Translations under genes and position numbers: made by a program | The notes under the pieces: model-generated | Seen by the model: the letters and a program-made list of their open reading frames with translations, nothing else | What the model was told of the DNA's origin: nothing | The model's database searches: none | NCBI GenBank assembly: GCA_964017185.1 | Contig: OZ024882.1 | Location: 38,612,488 to 38,676,487, forward strand | Source of the DNA: Rugalucina vietnamica | Lineage: Eukaryota > Mollusca > Bivalvia > Lucinida > Lucinidae | Length of the DNA: 64,000 bases | Reading direction: 5' to 3' | Shown here: positions 27,771 through 41,133 of the stretch, in pieces | How positions within the stretch are numbered: position 1 is the stretch's first letter | Layout: every line of letters begins with the position of its first letter

Positions 27771-29374
27771 GTGGCAACATGTTAAAACTAAGCGTTGCAG
27801 TTAAAACCGTTTATGACAACACGTAAACACTAAGCTTTGCATTTGCAACCGTTAAAACCGTGTCAACACGCTAAAACTAAGCGTTGTAGTTAAAACCGTT
27901 AATGGCAACACGTAAACACTAAGCTTTGCAATTGCAACCGTTAAAACAGTTGCAAACGTTAGTGTCAACATGTAAGAACTTACCGTAATGGCAAGACGTT
28001 AACATTAAGCGTTAGTGGCAACACGTTAAAGCTAAGCGTTGCAGTTGCAAACGTTAGTGTCAACATGTAAGCACTAACCGTTGCAGTTGCAACCTTTAAA
28101 GGCAACACGTTAACATTAAGCATTGCAGTTGCAAGCGTTGGTGGCAACACGTTAAAACTAAGCGTTGCAGTTACAATCGTTAGTGTCAACATTATAACAG
28201 TAAGTGTAGCATTTGCTTACGTTACTTTCAACACGTTAACACGTTGCAACCGTTTATGTCAACACTTAGCATTGCAGTTACAACCGTTAGTGTCAACATG
28301 TTTACACTAAACGTTGCAGTTGCAACCGTCAGTGACAACACGTAGACACTAAGCTTTGCATTTGCAACCATTAAAACCATGTCAACACGTTAAAACTAAG
28401 CGTTGTAGTTATAACCGTTAATTGCAACACGTTAGCACTAAGCATTGGATTTGCAACCGTTAATACCGTGGCAACACGTTAAAACGAAGCGTTGCAGTTA
28501 AAACCGTTAATGACAACACGTAAACACTAAGCTTTGCATTTGCAACCATTAAAACCATGTCAACACGTTAAAACTAACCGTTAATTGCAACAAGTTAGCA
28601 CTAAGTATTGGATTTGCAACCGTTAATACCGTGGCAACACGTTAAAACGAAGCGTTGCAGTTAAAACCGTTAATGACAACACGTAAACACTAAGCTTTGC
28701 ATTTGCAACCATTAAAACCATGTCAACACGTTAAAACTAACCGTTAATTGCAACAAGTTAGCACTAAGCATTGGATTTGCAACCGATAATACTGTGGCAA
28801 CATGTTAAAACTAAGCGTTGCAGTTAAAACCGTTAATGACAACACGTAAACACTAAGCTTTGCATTTGCAACCATTAAAACCATGTCAACACGTTAAAAC
28901 TAAGCGTTGTAGTTATAACCGTTAATTGCAACACGTTAGCACTAAGCATTGGATTTGCAACCGTTAATACCGTGGCAACACGTTAAAACTAAGCGTTGCA
29001 GTTAAAACCTTTAATGACAACACGTAAACACTAAGCTTTGCATTTGCAACCGTTGAAACCGTGTCAACACGTTAAAACTAAGCGTTGTAGTTAAAACCGT
29101 TAATGGCAACACCGTAAACACTAAGCTTTGCATTTGCAACCGTTAAAACAGTTGCAAACGTTAGTGTCAACATGTAAGCACTAACCGTTACAGTTGCAAC
29201 CTTTAATGGCAACACGTTAACATTAAGCGTTAGTGGCAACACGTTAAAGCTAAGCGTTGCAGTTGCAAACGTTAGTGTCAATATGTAAGCACTAACCGTT
29301 GCAGTTGCGACCTTTAAAGGCAACACGTTAACATTAAGCATTGCAGTTGCAAGCGTTAGTGGCAACACGTTGCA

Positions 29375-30954
29375 GTTACAACCGTTAGTGTCAACATTAC
29401 AGTAAGTGTAGCATTTGCTTACGTTAATTTCAACACGTTAACACGTTGCAACTGTTTATGTCAACATGTTAACACTTAGCATTGCAGTTGCAACCGTTAG
29501 TGTCAACATGTTTACACTAAGCGTTGCAGTTGCAACCGTTAATGACAACACGTTAACACTAAGCATTGCGGTTACAATGCGTTAAAACTAAGCGTTGTAG
29601 TTAAAACCGTTAATGACAACACGTAAACACTAAGCTTTGCATTTGCAACCATTAAAACCATGTCAACACGTTAAAACTAAGCGTTGTAGTTATAACCGTT
29701 AATTGCAACACGTTAGCACTAAGCATTGGATTTGCAACCGTTAATACCGTGGCCACATGTTAAAACTAAGCGTTGCAGTTAAAACCGTTAATGACAACAC
29801 GTAAACACTAAGCTTTGCATTTGCAACCGTTAAAACCGTGTCAACACGTTAAAACTAAGCGTTGTAGTTAAAACCGTTAATGGCATTACGTAAACACTAA
29901 GCTTTGCATTTGCAACCGTTAAAACAGTTGCAAACGTTAGTGTCAACATGTAAATACTAACCGTTACAGTTGCAACCTTTAATGGCAAGACGTTAACATT
30001 AAGCGATAGTGGCAAAACGTTAAAGCTAAGCGTTGCAGTTGCAAACGTTAGTGTCAACATGTAAGCACTAACCCTTGCAGTTGTAACCTTTAAAGGCAAC
30101 ACGTTAACATTAAGCATTGCAGTTGCAAGCGTTAGTGGCAACAAGTTAAAACTAAGCGTTGCGTTAATTACAACACGTTAACACTAAGCATTGCGGTTAC
30201 AATGCGTTAAAACTAAGCGTTGTAGTTAAAACCATTAATGACAACACGTAAACACTAAGCTTTGCATTTGCAACCATTAAAACCATGTCAACACGTTAAA
30301 ACTAAGCGTTGTAGTTATAACCGTTAATTGCAACACGTTAGCACTAAGCATTGGATTTGCAACCGTTAATACCGTGGCAACACGTTAAAACTAAGCGTTG
30401 CATTTAAAACCGTTAATGACAACACGTAAACACTAAGCTTTGCATTTGCAACCATTAAAACCATGTCAACACGTTAAAACTAAGCGTTGTAGTTATAAGC
30501 GTTAATTGCAACACGTTAGCACTAAGCATTGGATTTGCAACCGTTAATACCGTGGCAACACGTTAAAACTAAGCGTTGCAGTTAAAACCTTTAATGGCAA
30601 CACGTAAACACTAAGCTTTGCATTTGCAACCGTTGAAACCGTGTCAACACGTTAAAACTAAGCGTTGTAGTTAAAACCGTTAATGGCAACACCGTAAACA
30701 CTAAGCTTTGCATTTGCAACCGTTAAAACAGTTGCAAACGTTAGTGTCAACATGTTAGCACTAACCGTTACAGTTGCAACCTTTAATGGCAACACGTTAA
30801 CATTAAGCGTTAGTGGCAACACGTTAAAGCTAAGCGTTGCAGTTGCAAACGTTAGTGTCAACATGTAAGCACTAACCGTTGCAGTTGCGACCTTTAAAGG
30901 CAACACGTTAACATTAAGCATTGCAGTTGCAAGCGTTAGTGGCCACACGTTGCA
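29375..30954. repeat. 1.58 kb dimeric higher-order unit
   Basis: This is the counterpart of 20,224-21,803 at offset 9,151. Diagnostic blocks lie at 29,402 and 30,982, with the marker-less middle junction near 30,157. It is followed directly by another dimer. Confidence 0.78.
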
Positions 30955-32530
30955 GTTACAACCGTTAGTGTCAACATTACAGTAAGTGTAGCATTTGCTT
31001 ACGTTAATTTCAACACGTTAACACGTTGCAACTGTTTATGTCAACATGTTAACACTTAGCATTACAGTTGCAACCCTTTGTGTCAACATGTTTACACTAA
31101 GCGTTGCAGTTGCAACCGTTAATGACAACACGTTAACACTAAGCATTGCGGTTACAATGCGTTAAAACTAAGCGTTGTAGTTAAAACGGTTAATGACAAC
31201 ACGTAAACACTAAGCTTTGCATTTGCAACCATTAAAACCATGTCAACACGTTAAAACTAAGCGTTGTAGTTAACCGTTAATTGCAACACGTTAGCACTAA
31301 GCATTGGATTTGCAACCGTTAATACCGTGGCCACATGTTAAAACTAAGCGTTGCAGTTAAAACCGTTAATGACAATACGTAAACACTAAGCTTTGCATTT
31401 GCAACCGTTAAAACCGTGTCAACACGTTAAAACTAAGCGTTGTAGTTAAAACCGTTAATGGCAACACGTAAACACTAAGCTTTGCATTTGCAACCGTTAA
31501 AACAGTTGCAAACGTTAGTGTCAACATGTAAGCACTAACCGTTACAGTTGCAACCTTTAATGGCAAGACGTTAACATTAAGCGATAGTGGCAAAACGTTA
31601 AAGCTAAGCGTTGCAGTTACATGTTAGTGTCAACATGTAAGCACTAACCCTTGCAGTTGTAACCTTTAAAGGCAACACGTTAACATTAAGCATTGCAGTT
31701 GCAAGCGTTAGTGGCAACAAGTTAAAACTAAGCGTTGCGTTAATTACAACACGTTAACACTAAGCATTGCGGTTACAATGCGTTAAAACTAAGCGTTGTA
31801 GTTAAAACCATTAATGACAACACGTAAACACTAAGCTTTGCATTTGCAACCATTAAAACCATGTCAACACGTTAAAACTAAGCGTTGTAGTTATAACCGT
31901 TAATTGCAACACGTTAGCACTAAGCATTGGATTTGCAACCGTTAATACCGTGGCAACACGTTAAAAATAAGCGTTGCAGTTAAAACCGTTAATGACCACA
32001 CGTAAACACTAAGCTTTGCATTTGCAACCATTAAAAGCATGTCAACACGTTAAAACTAAGCGTTGTAGTTATAACCGTTAATTGCAACACGTTAGCACTA
32101 AGCATTGGATTTGCAACCGTTAATACCGTGGCAACACGTTAAAACTAAGCGTTGCAGTTAAAACCGTTAATGACAACACGTAAACACTAAGCTTTGCATT
32201 TGCAACCGTTGAAACCGTGTCAACACGTTAAAACTAAGCGTTGTAGTTAAAACCGTTAATGGCAACACCGTAAACACTAAGCTTTGCATTTGCAACCGTT
32301 AAAACAGTTGCAAACGTTAGTGTCAACATGTAAGCACTAACCGTTACAGTTGCAACCTTTAATGGCAACACGTTAACATTAAGCGTTAGTGGCAACACGT
32401 TAAAGCTAAGCGTTGCAGTTGCAAACGTTAGTGTCAACATGTAAGTACTAACCGTTGCAGTTGCGACCTTTAAAGGCAACACGTTAACATTAAGCATTGC
32501 AGTTGCAAGCGTTAGTGGCAACACGTTGCA
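30955..32530. repeat. 1.58 kb dimeric higher-order unit, 1,576 bp
   Basis: This is a further tandem dimer after 29,375-30,954. The marker-less middle junction is near 31,735 and the extra-C variant is at 32,268. It straddles the edges of the 9 kb and 11.7 kb duplications, so the dimer is older than one or both. Confidence 0.72.
31191..31622. repeat. Transitional satellite between the 9 kb and 11.7 kb duplications
   Basis: It has ordinary submonomers related to 42.9-43.3 kb, but with more differences than the block to its right (for example GTAGTTAACCG near 31,268 and GACAATACG near 31,373). It contains no non-satellite sequence. Confidence 0.7.
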
Positions 32531-33830
32531 GTTACAACCGTTAGTGTCAACATTACAGTAAGTGTAGCATTTGCTTACGTTAATTTCAACACGTTAACAC
32601 GTTGCAACTGTTTATGTCAACATGTTAACATTTAGCATTGCAGTTGCAACCGTTAGTGTCAACATGTTTACACTAAGCGTTGCAGTTGCAACCGTTAATG
32701 ACAACACGTTAACACTAAGCATTGCGGTTACAATGCGTTAAAACTAAGCGTTGTAGTTAAAACCGTTAATGACAACACGTAAACACTAAGCTTTGCATTT
32801 GCAACCATTAAAACCATGTCAACACGTTAAAACTAAGCGTTGTAGTTATAACCGTTAATTGCAACACGTTAGCACTAAGCATTGGATTTGCAACCGTTAA
32901 TACCGTGGCCACATGTTAAAACTAAGCGTTGCAGTTAAAACCGTTAATGACAACACGTAAACACTAAGCTTTGCATTTGCAACCGTTAAAACCGTGTCAA
33001 CACGTTAAAACTAAGCGTTGTAGTTAAAACCGTTAATGGCAACACGTAAACACTAAGCTTTGCATTTGCAACCGTAAAAACAGTTGCAAACGTTAGTATC
33101 AACATGTAAGCACTAACCGTTACAGTTGCAACCTTTAATGGCAAGACGTTAACATTAAGCGATAGTGGCAAAACGTTAAAGCTAAGCGTTGCAGTTGCAA
33201 ACGTTAGTGTCAACATGTAAGCACTAACCCTTGCAGTTGTAACCTTTAAAGGCAACACGTTAACATTAAGCATTGCAGTTGCAAGCGTTAGTGGCAACAA
33301 GTTTAAACTAAGCGTTGCGTTAATTACAACACGTTAACACTAAGCATTGCGGTTGCAATGCGTTAAAACTAAGCGTTGTAGTTAAAACAAGTAATGACAA
33401 CACGTAAACACTAAGCTTTGCATTTGCAACCATTAAAACCATGTCAACACGTTAAAACTAAGCGTTGTATTTATAACCGTTAATTGCAACACGTTAGCAC
33501 TAAGCTTTGCATTTGCAACCGTTGAAACCGTGTCAACACGTTAAAACTAAGCATTGTTGTTAAAACCGTTAATGGCAACACCGTAAACACAAAGCTTTGC
33601 ATTTGCAACCGTTAAAACAGTGTCAACATGTAAGCACTAACCGTTACAGTTGCAACCTTTAATGGCAACACGTTAACATTAAGCGTTAGTGGCAACACGT
33701 TAAAGCTAAGCGTTGCAGTTGCAAACGTTAGTGTCAACATGTAAGCACTAACCGTTGCAGTTGCGACCTTTAAAGGCAACACGTTAACATTAAGCATTGC
33801 AGTTGCAAGCGTTAGTGGCAACACGTTGCA

Positions 33831-34619
33831 GTTACAACCGTTAGTGTCAACATTACAGTAAGTGTAGCATTTGCTTACGTTAATTTCAACACGTTAACAC
33901 GTTGCACCTGTTTATGTCAACATGTTAACACTTAGCATTGCAGTTGCAACCGTTAGTGTCAACATGTTTACACTAAGCGTTGCAGTTGCAACCGTTAATG
34001 ACAACACGTTAACACTAAGCATTGCGGTTACAATGCGTTAAAACTAAGCGTTGTAGTTAAAACCGTTGATGACAACACGTAAACACTAAGCTTTGCATTT
34101 GCAACCATTAAAACCATGTCAACACGTTAAAACTAAGCGTTGTAGTTATAACCGTTAATTGCAACACGTTAGCACTAAGCATTGGATTTGCAACCGTTAA
34201 TACCGTGGCAACATGTTAAAACTAAGCGTTGCAGTTAAAACCGTTAATGACAACACGTAAACTCTAAGCTTTGCATTTGCAACCGTTAAAACCGTGTCAA
34301 CACGTTAAAACTAAGCGTTGTAGTTAAAACCGTTAATGGCAACACGTAAACACTAAGCTTTGCATTTGCAACCGTTAAAACAGTTGCAAACGTTAGTGTC
34401 AACATGTAAGCACTAACCGTTACAGTTGCAACCTTTAATGGCAACACGTTAACATTAAGCGTTAGTGGCAACACGTTAAAGCTAAGCGTTGCAGTTGCAA
34501 ACGTTAGTGTCAACATGTAAGCATTAACCGTTGCAGTTGCAACCTTTAAAGGCAACACGTTAACATAAAGCATTGCAGTTGCAAGCGTTAGTGGCAACAC
34601 GTTAAAACTAAGCGTTGCA
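33831..34619. repeat. Tier-2 higher-order unit, 789 bp, counterpart of 45,569-46,357
   Basis: It has the same submonomer order and length as the reference unit; the diagnostic GTAAGTG blocks at 33,858 and 34,647 are 789 bp apart. It lies 11,738 bp upstream of the reference unit and is its partner in the first 11.7 kb copy. The two share the rare ACGTAAACTCTAAG variant (about 34,256 and 45,994) and differ by scattered single bases only. Confidence 0.85.
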
Positions 34620-35635
34620 GTTACAACCGTTAGTGTCAACATTACAGTAAGTGTAGAATTCGTTTACGTTAATTTCAACACGTTAACACGTTGCAACCGT
34701 TTATGTCAACATGTTAACACTTAGCATTGCAGTTGCAACCGTTAGTGTCAACATGTTTACACTAAGCGTTGCAGTTGAAGCCGTTAATGACTAAGCATTG
34801 CGGTTACAATGCGTTAAAACTAAGCGTTGTAGTTAAAACCGTTAATGACAACACGTAAACACTAAGCTTTGCATTTGCAACCATTAAAACAATGTCAACA
34901 CGTTAAAACTAAGCGTTGTAGTTATTGCAACACGTTAGCACTAAGCACTAAGCATTGGATTTGCAACCGTTGATACCGTGGCAACACGTTAAAACTAAGC
35001 GTTGCAGTTAAAACCGTTAATGACAACACGTAAACACTAAGCTTTGCATTTGCAACCATTAAAACCATGTCAACACGTTAAAACTAAGCGTTAATTGCAA
35101 CACGTTAGCACTAAGGTTTGGATTTGCAACAGTTAATACCGTGGCAACATGTTAAAACTAAGCGTTGCAGTTAAAACCGTCAATGACAACACGTAAACAC
35201 TAAGCTTTGAACCGTTAAAACCGTGTCAACACGTTAAAACTAAGCGTTGTAGTTAAAACCGTTAATGGCAACACGTAAACACTAAGCATTGCATTTGCAA
35301 CCGTTAAAACAGTTGCAAACGTTAGTGTCAACATGTAAGCACTAACCGTTACACTTGCAACCTTTAATGACAAGACGTTAACATGGAGGGTTAGTGGCAA
35401 CACGTTAAAGCTAAGCGTTGCAGTTGCAAACGTTAGTGTCAACATGTAAGCACTAACCGTTGCAGTTGCAACCTTTAAAGGCAACACGTTAACATTAAGC
35501 ATTGCTGTTGCAAGCGTTAGTGGCAACACGTTAAAACTAAGCGTTGCAGTTGCAACCGTTAATGACAACACGTTAACACTAAGCATTGCGGTTACAATTG
35601 CTTAAAACTAAGCGTTGCAGTTACACCTTTAGTGT

Positions 35636-35720
35636 CAACATTATTAGTGTAGCATTTGCTTACGTTACGTTAGTGTCAACATTATAAGTGTAGCATTTGC
35701 TTACGTTAATTTCAACACGT
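35636..35720. repeat. Doubled, degenerate diagnostic submonomer
   Basis: GTAGCATTTGCTTACGTTA occurs twice within about 55 bp, each preceded by a shortened TTATTAGT or TTATAAGT instead of TTACAGTAAGT. The same doubled form is at about 47,374-47,440, 57,083-57,145 and, by offset, beyond the window. It marks a separate tier-2 subfamily. Confidence 0.75.
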
Positions 35721-38700
35721 TAACACGTTGCAACCGTTTATGTCAACATGTTAACACAGCATTGCAGTTGCAACCGTTAGTGTCAACATGTTTACACTAA
35801 GCGTTGCAGTTGCAACTGTTAATGACAACACGTTAACACTAAGCATTGCGGTTACAATGCGTTAAAACTAAGCGTTGTAGTTTAAACCGTTAAGGACAAC
35901 ACGTAAACACTAAGCTTTGCATTTGCAACCATTAAAACCATGCCAACACGTTAATACTAAGCGGTGTAGTTATAACCGTTAATTGCAACACGTTAGCACT
36001 AAGCATTGGATTTGCAACCGTTAATACCGTGGCAACACGTTAAAACTAAGCGTTGCAGTAAAAACCGTTAATGACAACACGTAAACACTAAGCTTTGCAT
36101 TTGCAACCATTAAAACCAAGTCAACACGTTAAAACTAAGCGTTGAAGTTATAACCGTTAATTGCAACACGTTAGCACAAAGCATTGGATTTGCAACCGTT
36201 AATACCGTGGCAACATGTTAAAACTAAGCGTTGCAGTTAAAACCGTCAATGACAACACGTAAACACTAAGCTTTGCATTTGCAACCGTTAAAACCGTGTC
36301 AACACGTTAAAACTAAGCAGTTAAAACCGTTAATGACAACACGTAAACACTAAGCTTTGCATTTGCAACCGTTAAAACAGTTGCAAACGTTAGTGTCAAC
36401 ATGTAAGAACTAACCGTTACAGTTGCAACCTTTAATGGCAACACGTTAACATTAAGCGTTAGTGGCAACACGTTAAAGCTAGGCGTTGCAGTTGCAAACG
36501 TTAGTGTCAACATGTAAGCACTAACCTTTGCAGTTGCAACCTTTAACGGCAACACGTTAACATTAAGCATTGCAGTTGCAAGCGTTGGATTTGCAACCGT
36601 TAATACCGTGGCAACATGTAAAAACTAAGCGTTGCAGTTAAAACCGTTAATGACAACACGTAAGCTGCTTTGCATTTGCAACCGTTAAACCGTGTTGAAA
36701 CTAAGCGTTGTAGTTAAAACCGTTAATGGCAACACGTAAACACTAAGCTTTGCATTTGCAACCGTCAAAACAGTTGCAAACGTTAGTGTCAACATGGAAG
36801 CACTAACCGTTACAGTTGCAACCTTTAATGGCAACACGTTAACATTAAGCGTTAGTGGCAACACGTTAAAGCTAAGTGTTGCAGTTGCAAACGTTAGTGT
36901 TAACATGTAAGCACTAACCGTTGCAGTTGCAACCTTTAAAGGCAACACGTTAACATTAAGCATTGCAGTTGCAAGCGTTGGTGGCAACACGTTAAAACTA
37001 AGCGTTGCAGTTACAACCGTTAGTTTCAACATTACAGTAAGTGTAGCATTTGCTTTACGTTAATTTCAACACGTTAACACGTTGCAACCGTTTATGTCAA
37101 CATGTTAACACTTAGCATTGCAGTTGCAACCATTAGTGTAAACATATTTACACTAAGCGTTGCAGTTGCAACCGTTAATTACAACACGTTAACACTAAGC
37201 ATTGCGGTTACAATGCGTTAAAACTAAGCGTTGTAGTTAAAACCGTTAATGACAACACGTAAACACTAAGCTTTGCAGTTGCAACCATTAAAACCATGTC
37301 AACACGTTAAAACTAAGCGTTGTAGTTATAACCGTTAATTGCAACACGTTAGCACTAAGCATTGGATTTGCAACCGTTAATACCGTGGCAACATGTTAAA
37401 ACCGTTAAACGTTGCAGTTAAAACCGTTAATGACAACACGTAAACACTAAGCTTTGTATTTGCAAACGTTAAAACCGTGTCAACACGTTAAAACTAAGCG
37501 TTGTAGTTAAAACCGTTAATGGCAACACGTAAACACTAAGCTTTGCATTTGCAACCGTTAAAACAGTTGCAAACCTTAGTGTCAACATGTAAGCACTAAC
37601 CGTTACAGTTGCAACACGTTAATGGCAACACGTTAACATTAAGCGTTAGTGGCAACACGTTAAAGCTAAGCTTTGCAGTTGCAAACGTTAGTGTCAACAT
37701 GTAAGCATTAACCGTTGCAGTTGCAACCTTTAAAGGCAACACGTTAACATTAAGCATTGCAGTTGCAAGCGTTAGTGGCAACACGTTAAAACTAAGCGTT
37801 GCAGTTACAACCGTTAGTGTCAACATTACAGTAAGTGTAGCATTTGCTTACGTTAATTTCAACACGTTAAACACGTTGCAACCGTTTATGTCAACATGTT
37901 AACACTTAGCATTGCAGTTGCAACCGTTAGTGTCAACATGTTTACACTAAGCGTTGCAGTTGCAACACGTTAACACTAAGCATTGCGGTTACAATGCGTT
38001 AAAACTAAGCGTTGCAGTTGCAACCGTTAATGACAACACGCGGTTACAATGCGTTAAAAGTAAGCATTGTAGTTAAAACCGTTAATGACAACACGTAAAC
38101 AATAAGCTTTGCATTTGCAACCATTAAAACCATGTCAACACGTTAAAACTAAGCGTTGTAGTTATAACCGTTAATTGCAACACGTTAGCACTAAGCATTG
38201 GATTTGCAACCGTTAATACCGTGGCAACACGTTAAAACTAAGCGTTGCAGTTGCAACCGTTAATGACAACAAGTAAACACTAAGCTTTACATTTGCAACC
38301 ATTAAAACCATGTCAACACGTTAAAACTAAGCGTTGTAGTTATAACCGTTAATTGCAACACGTTAGCACTAAGCATTGGATTTGCAACCGTTAATACCGT
38401 GGCAACATGTTAAAACTAAGCGTTGCAGTTAAAACCGTTAATGACCACACGTAAACACAAAGCTTAGCATTTGCAACCGTTAAAACCGTGTCAACACGTT
38501 GAAACTAAGCGTTGTAGTTAAAACCGTTAATGGCAACACGTAAACACTAAGCTTTGCATTTGCAACCGTTAAAACAGTTGCAAACGTTAGTGTCAACATG
38601 TAAGCACTAACAGTTACAGTTGCAACCTTTAATGGCAACACGCTAACATTAAGCGTTAGTTAAAGCTAAGCGTTGCAGTTGCAAACGTTAGTGTCAACAT

Positions 38701-41075
38701 GTAAGCACTAACCGTTACAGTTGCAACCTTTAATGGCAACACGTTAACATTAAGCGTTAGTGGCAACACGTTAAAGCTAAGCGTTGCAGTTGCAAACGTT
38801 AGTGTCAACATGTAAGCACTAACTGTTGCAGTTGCAACCTTTAAAGGCAACACGTTAACATTAAGCATTGCAGTTGCAAGCGTTAGTGGCAACACATTAA
38901 AACTAAGCGTTGCAGTTACAACCGTTAGTTTCAACATTACAGTAAGTGTAGCATTTGCTTACGTTAATTTCAACACGTTAACACGTTGCAACCGTTTATG
39001 TCAACATGTTAACACTTAGCATTGCAGTTGCAACCGTTAGTGTCAACATGTTTACACTAAGCGTTGCAGTTGCAACCGTTAATTACAACACGTTAACACT
39101 AAGCATTGCGGTTACAATGCGTTAAAACTAAGCGTTAAAACCGTTAATGACAACACGTTAACACGAAGCTTTGCAGTTGCAACCATTAAAACCATGTCAA
39201 CACGTTAAAACTAAGCGTTGTAGTTATAACCCTTAATTGCAACACGTTAGCACTAAGAATTGGATTTGCAACCGTTAATACCGTGGCAACACGTTAAAAC
39301 TAAGCGTTGCAGTTAAAACCGTTAATGACAACACGTAAACACTAAGCTTTGCATTTGCAATCATTAAAACCATGTCAACACGTTAAAACTAAGCGTTGTA
39401 GTTATAACCGTTAATTGCAACACGTTAGCACTAAGCATTGGATTTGCAACCGTTAACATTAAGCATTGCAGTTGCAAGCGTTAGTGGCAACACGTTAAAA
39501 CTAAGCGTTGGAGATACAATCGTAAGTGTCAACATTATAACAGTAAGTGTAGCATTTGCTTACGTTAATTTCAACACGTTAAACACGTTGCAACCGTTTA
39601 TGTCAACATGTTAACACTTAGCATTGCAGTTGCAACCGTTAGTGTCAACATGTTTACACTAAGCGTTGCAGTTGCAACACGTTAACACTAAGCATTGCGG
39701 TTACAATGCGTTAAAACTAAGCGTTGCAGTTACAACCGTTAGTGTCAACATTATAACAGTAAGTGTAGCATTTGCTTACGTTAATTTCAACACGTTAACA
39801 CGTTGCAACCGTTTATGTCAACATGTTTACACTAAGTGTCAACATGTTTACACTATGCGTTGCATGCAACCGTTAATGACAACACGTAAACACTAAGCTT
39901 TGCATTTGCAACCATTAAAACCATGTCAACACGTTAAAACTAAGCGTTGTAGTTATAACCGTTAATTGCAACACGTTAGCACTAAGCATTGGATTTGCAA
40001 CCGTTAATACCGTGGCAACATGTTTAAACTAAGCGTTGCAGTTAAAACCGTTAATGACAACACGTAAACACTAAGCTTTGCATTTGCAACCATTAAAAAC
40101 GTGTCAACACGTTAAAACTAAGCGTTCAAACAGTAAATGGCAATACGTAAACACTAAGCTTTGCATTTGCAACCGTTAAAACAGTTGCAAACGTTAGTGT
40201 CAACATGTAAGCACTAACCGTTAGAGTTGCAACCTTTAATGGCAAGACGTTAACATTAAGCGTTAGTGGCAACACGTTAAAGCTAAGCGTTGCAGTTGCA
40301 AACGTTAGTGTCAACATGTAAGCACTAACCCTTGCAGTTGTAACCTTTAAAGGCAACACGTTAACATTAAGCATTGCAGTTGCAAGCGTTAGTGGCAACA
40401 CGTTAAAACTAAGCGTTGCAGTTACAACCGTTAGTGTCACCATTACAGTAAGTGTAGCATTTGCTTACGTTAATTTCAACACGTTAACACGTTGCAACCG
40501 TTTATGTCAACATGTTAACACTTAGCATTGCAGTTGCAACCGTTAATGTCAACTTGTTTACACTAAGCGTTGCAGTTGCAACCGTTAATGACAACGTTAA
40601 CACTAAGCATTGCGGTTACAATGCGTTAAAACTAAGCGTTGTAGTTAAAACCGTTAATGACAACACGTAAACATTAAGCTTTGCATTTGCAACAATTAAA
40701 ACCATGTCAACACGTTAAAACTAAGCGTTGTAGTTATAACCGTTAATTGCAACACGTTAGCACTAAGTATTGGATTTGCAACCGTTAATACCGTGGCAAC
40801 ATGTTAAAACTAAGCGTTGCAGTTAAAACCGTTAATGCCAACACGTTAACACTAAGCTTTGCATTTGCAACCGTTAAAACCGTGTCAACGCGCTAAGCGT
40901 TGTAGTTAAAACCGTTAATGGCAACACGTAAACACTAAGCTTTGCATTTGCAACCGTTAAAACAGTTGCAAACGTTAGTGTCAACATGTAAGCACTAACC
41001 GTTACAGTTGCAACCTTTAATGGCAACACGTTAACATTAAGCGTAAGTGGCAACACGTTAAAGCTAGGCGTTGCA

Positions 41076-41133
41076 GTTACAACCGTTAGTGTCACCATTA
41101 CAGTAAGTGTAGCATTTGCTTACGTTAAGTTAA
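41076..41133. repeat. 58 bp insertion duplicating the diagnostic submonomer
   Basis: It is absent at the matching site of the second 11.7 kb copy (about 52,755). The first 52 bp equal 40,421-40,472, including the uncommon GTGTCACCATT variant, and it ends TAAGTTAA. It looks like a short copy of sequence about 655 bp upstream. Confidence 0.85.

Larger units (their letters stand above)
22040..31190. repeat. 9.15 kb tandem segmental duplication, copy 2 (9,151 bp)
   Basis: It is collinear with 13,036-22,039. The offset is 9,004 until a 163 bp internal tandem duplication near 25.9 kb raises it to 9,167. A 16 bp deletion near 27,986 then lowers it to 9,151, which holds to the end; 9,004 + 163 - 16 accounts for the whole length difference. 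Diagnostic blocks include 22,787, 23,685, 24,608, 25,389, 26,559, 27,340, 28,200, 29,402 and 30,982. Confidence 0.92.

Noticed and set aside
39666-39896. Plus-strand open frames of 76 codons (also 51,345-51,575 and 58,563-58,793)
   Set aside because: The three are copies of one satellite segment through the 11.7 and 7.2 kb duplications and contain only submonomer translation. Recurrence reflects duplication, not selection.
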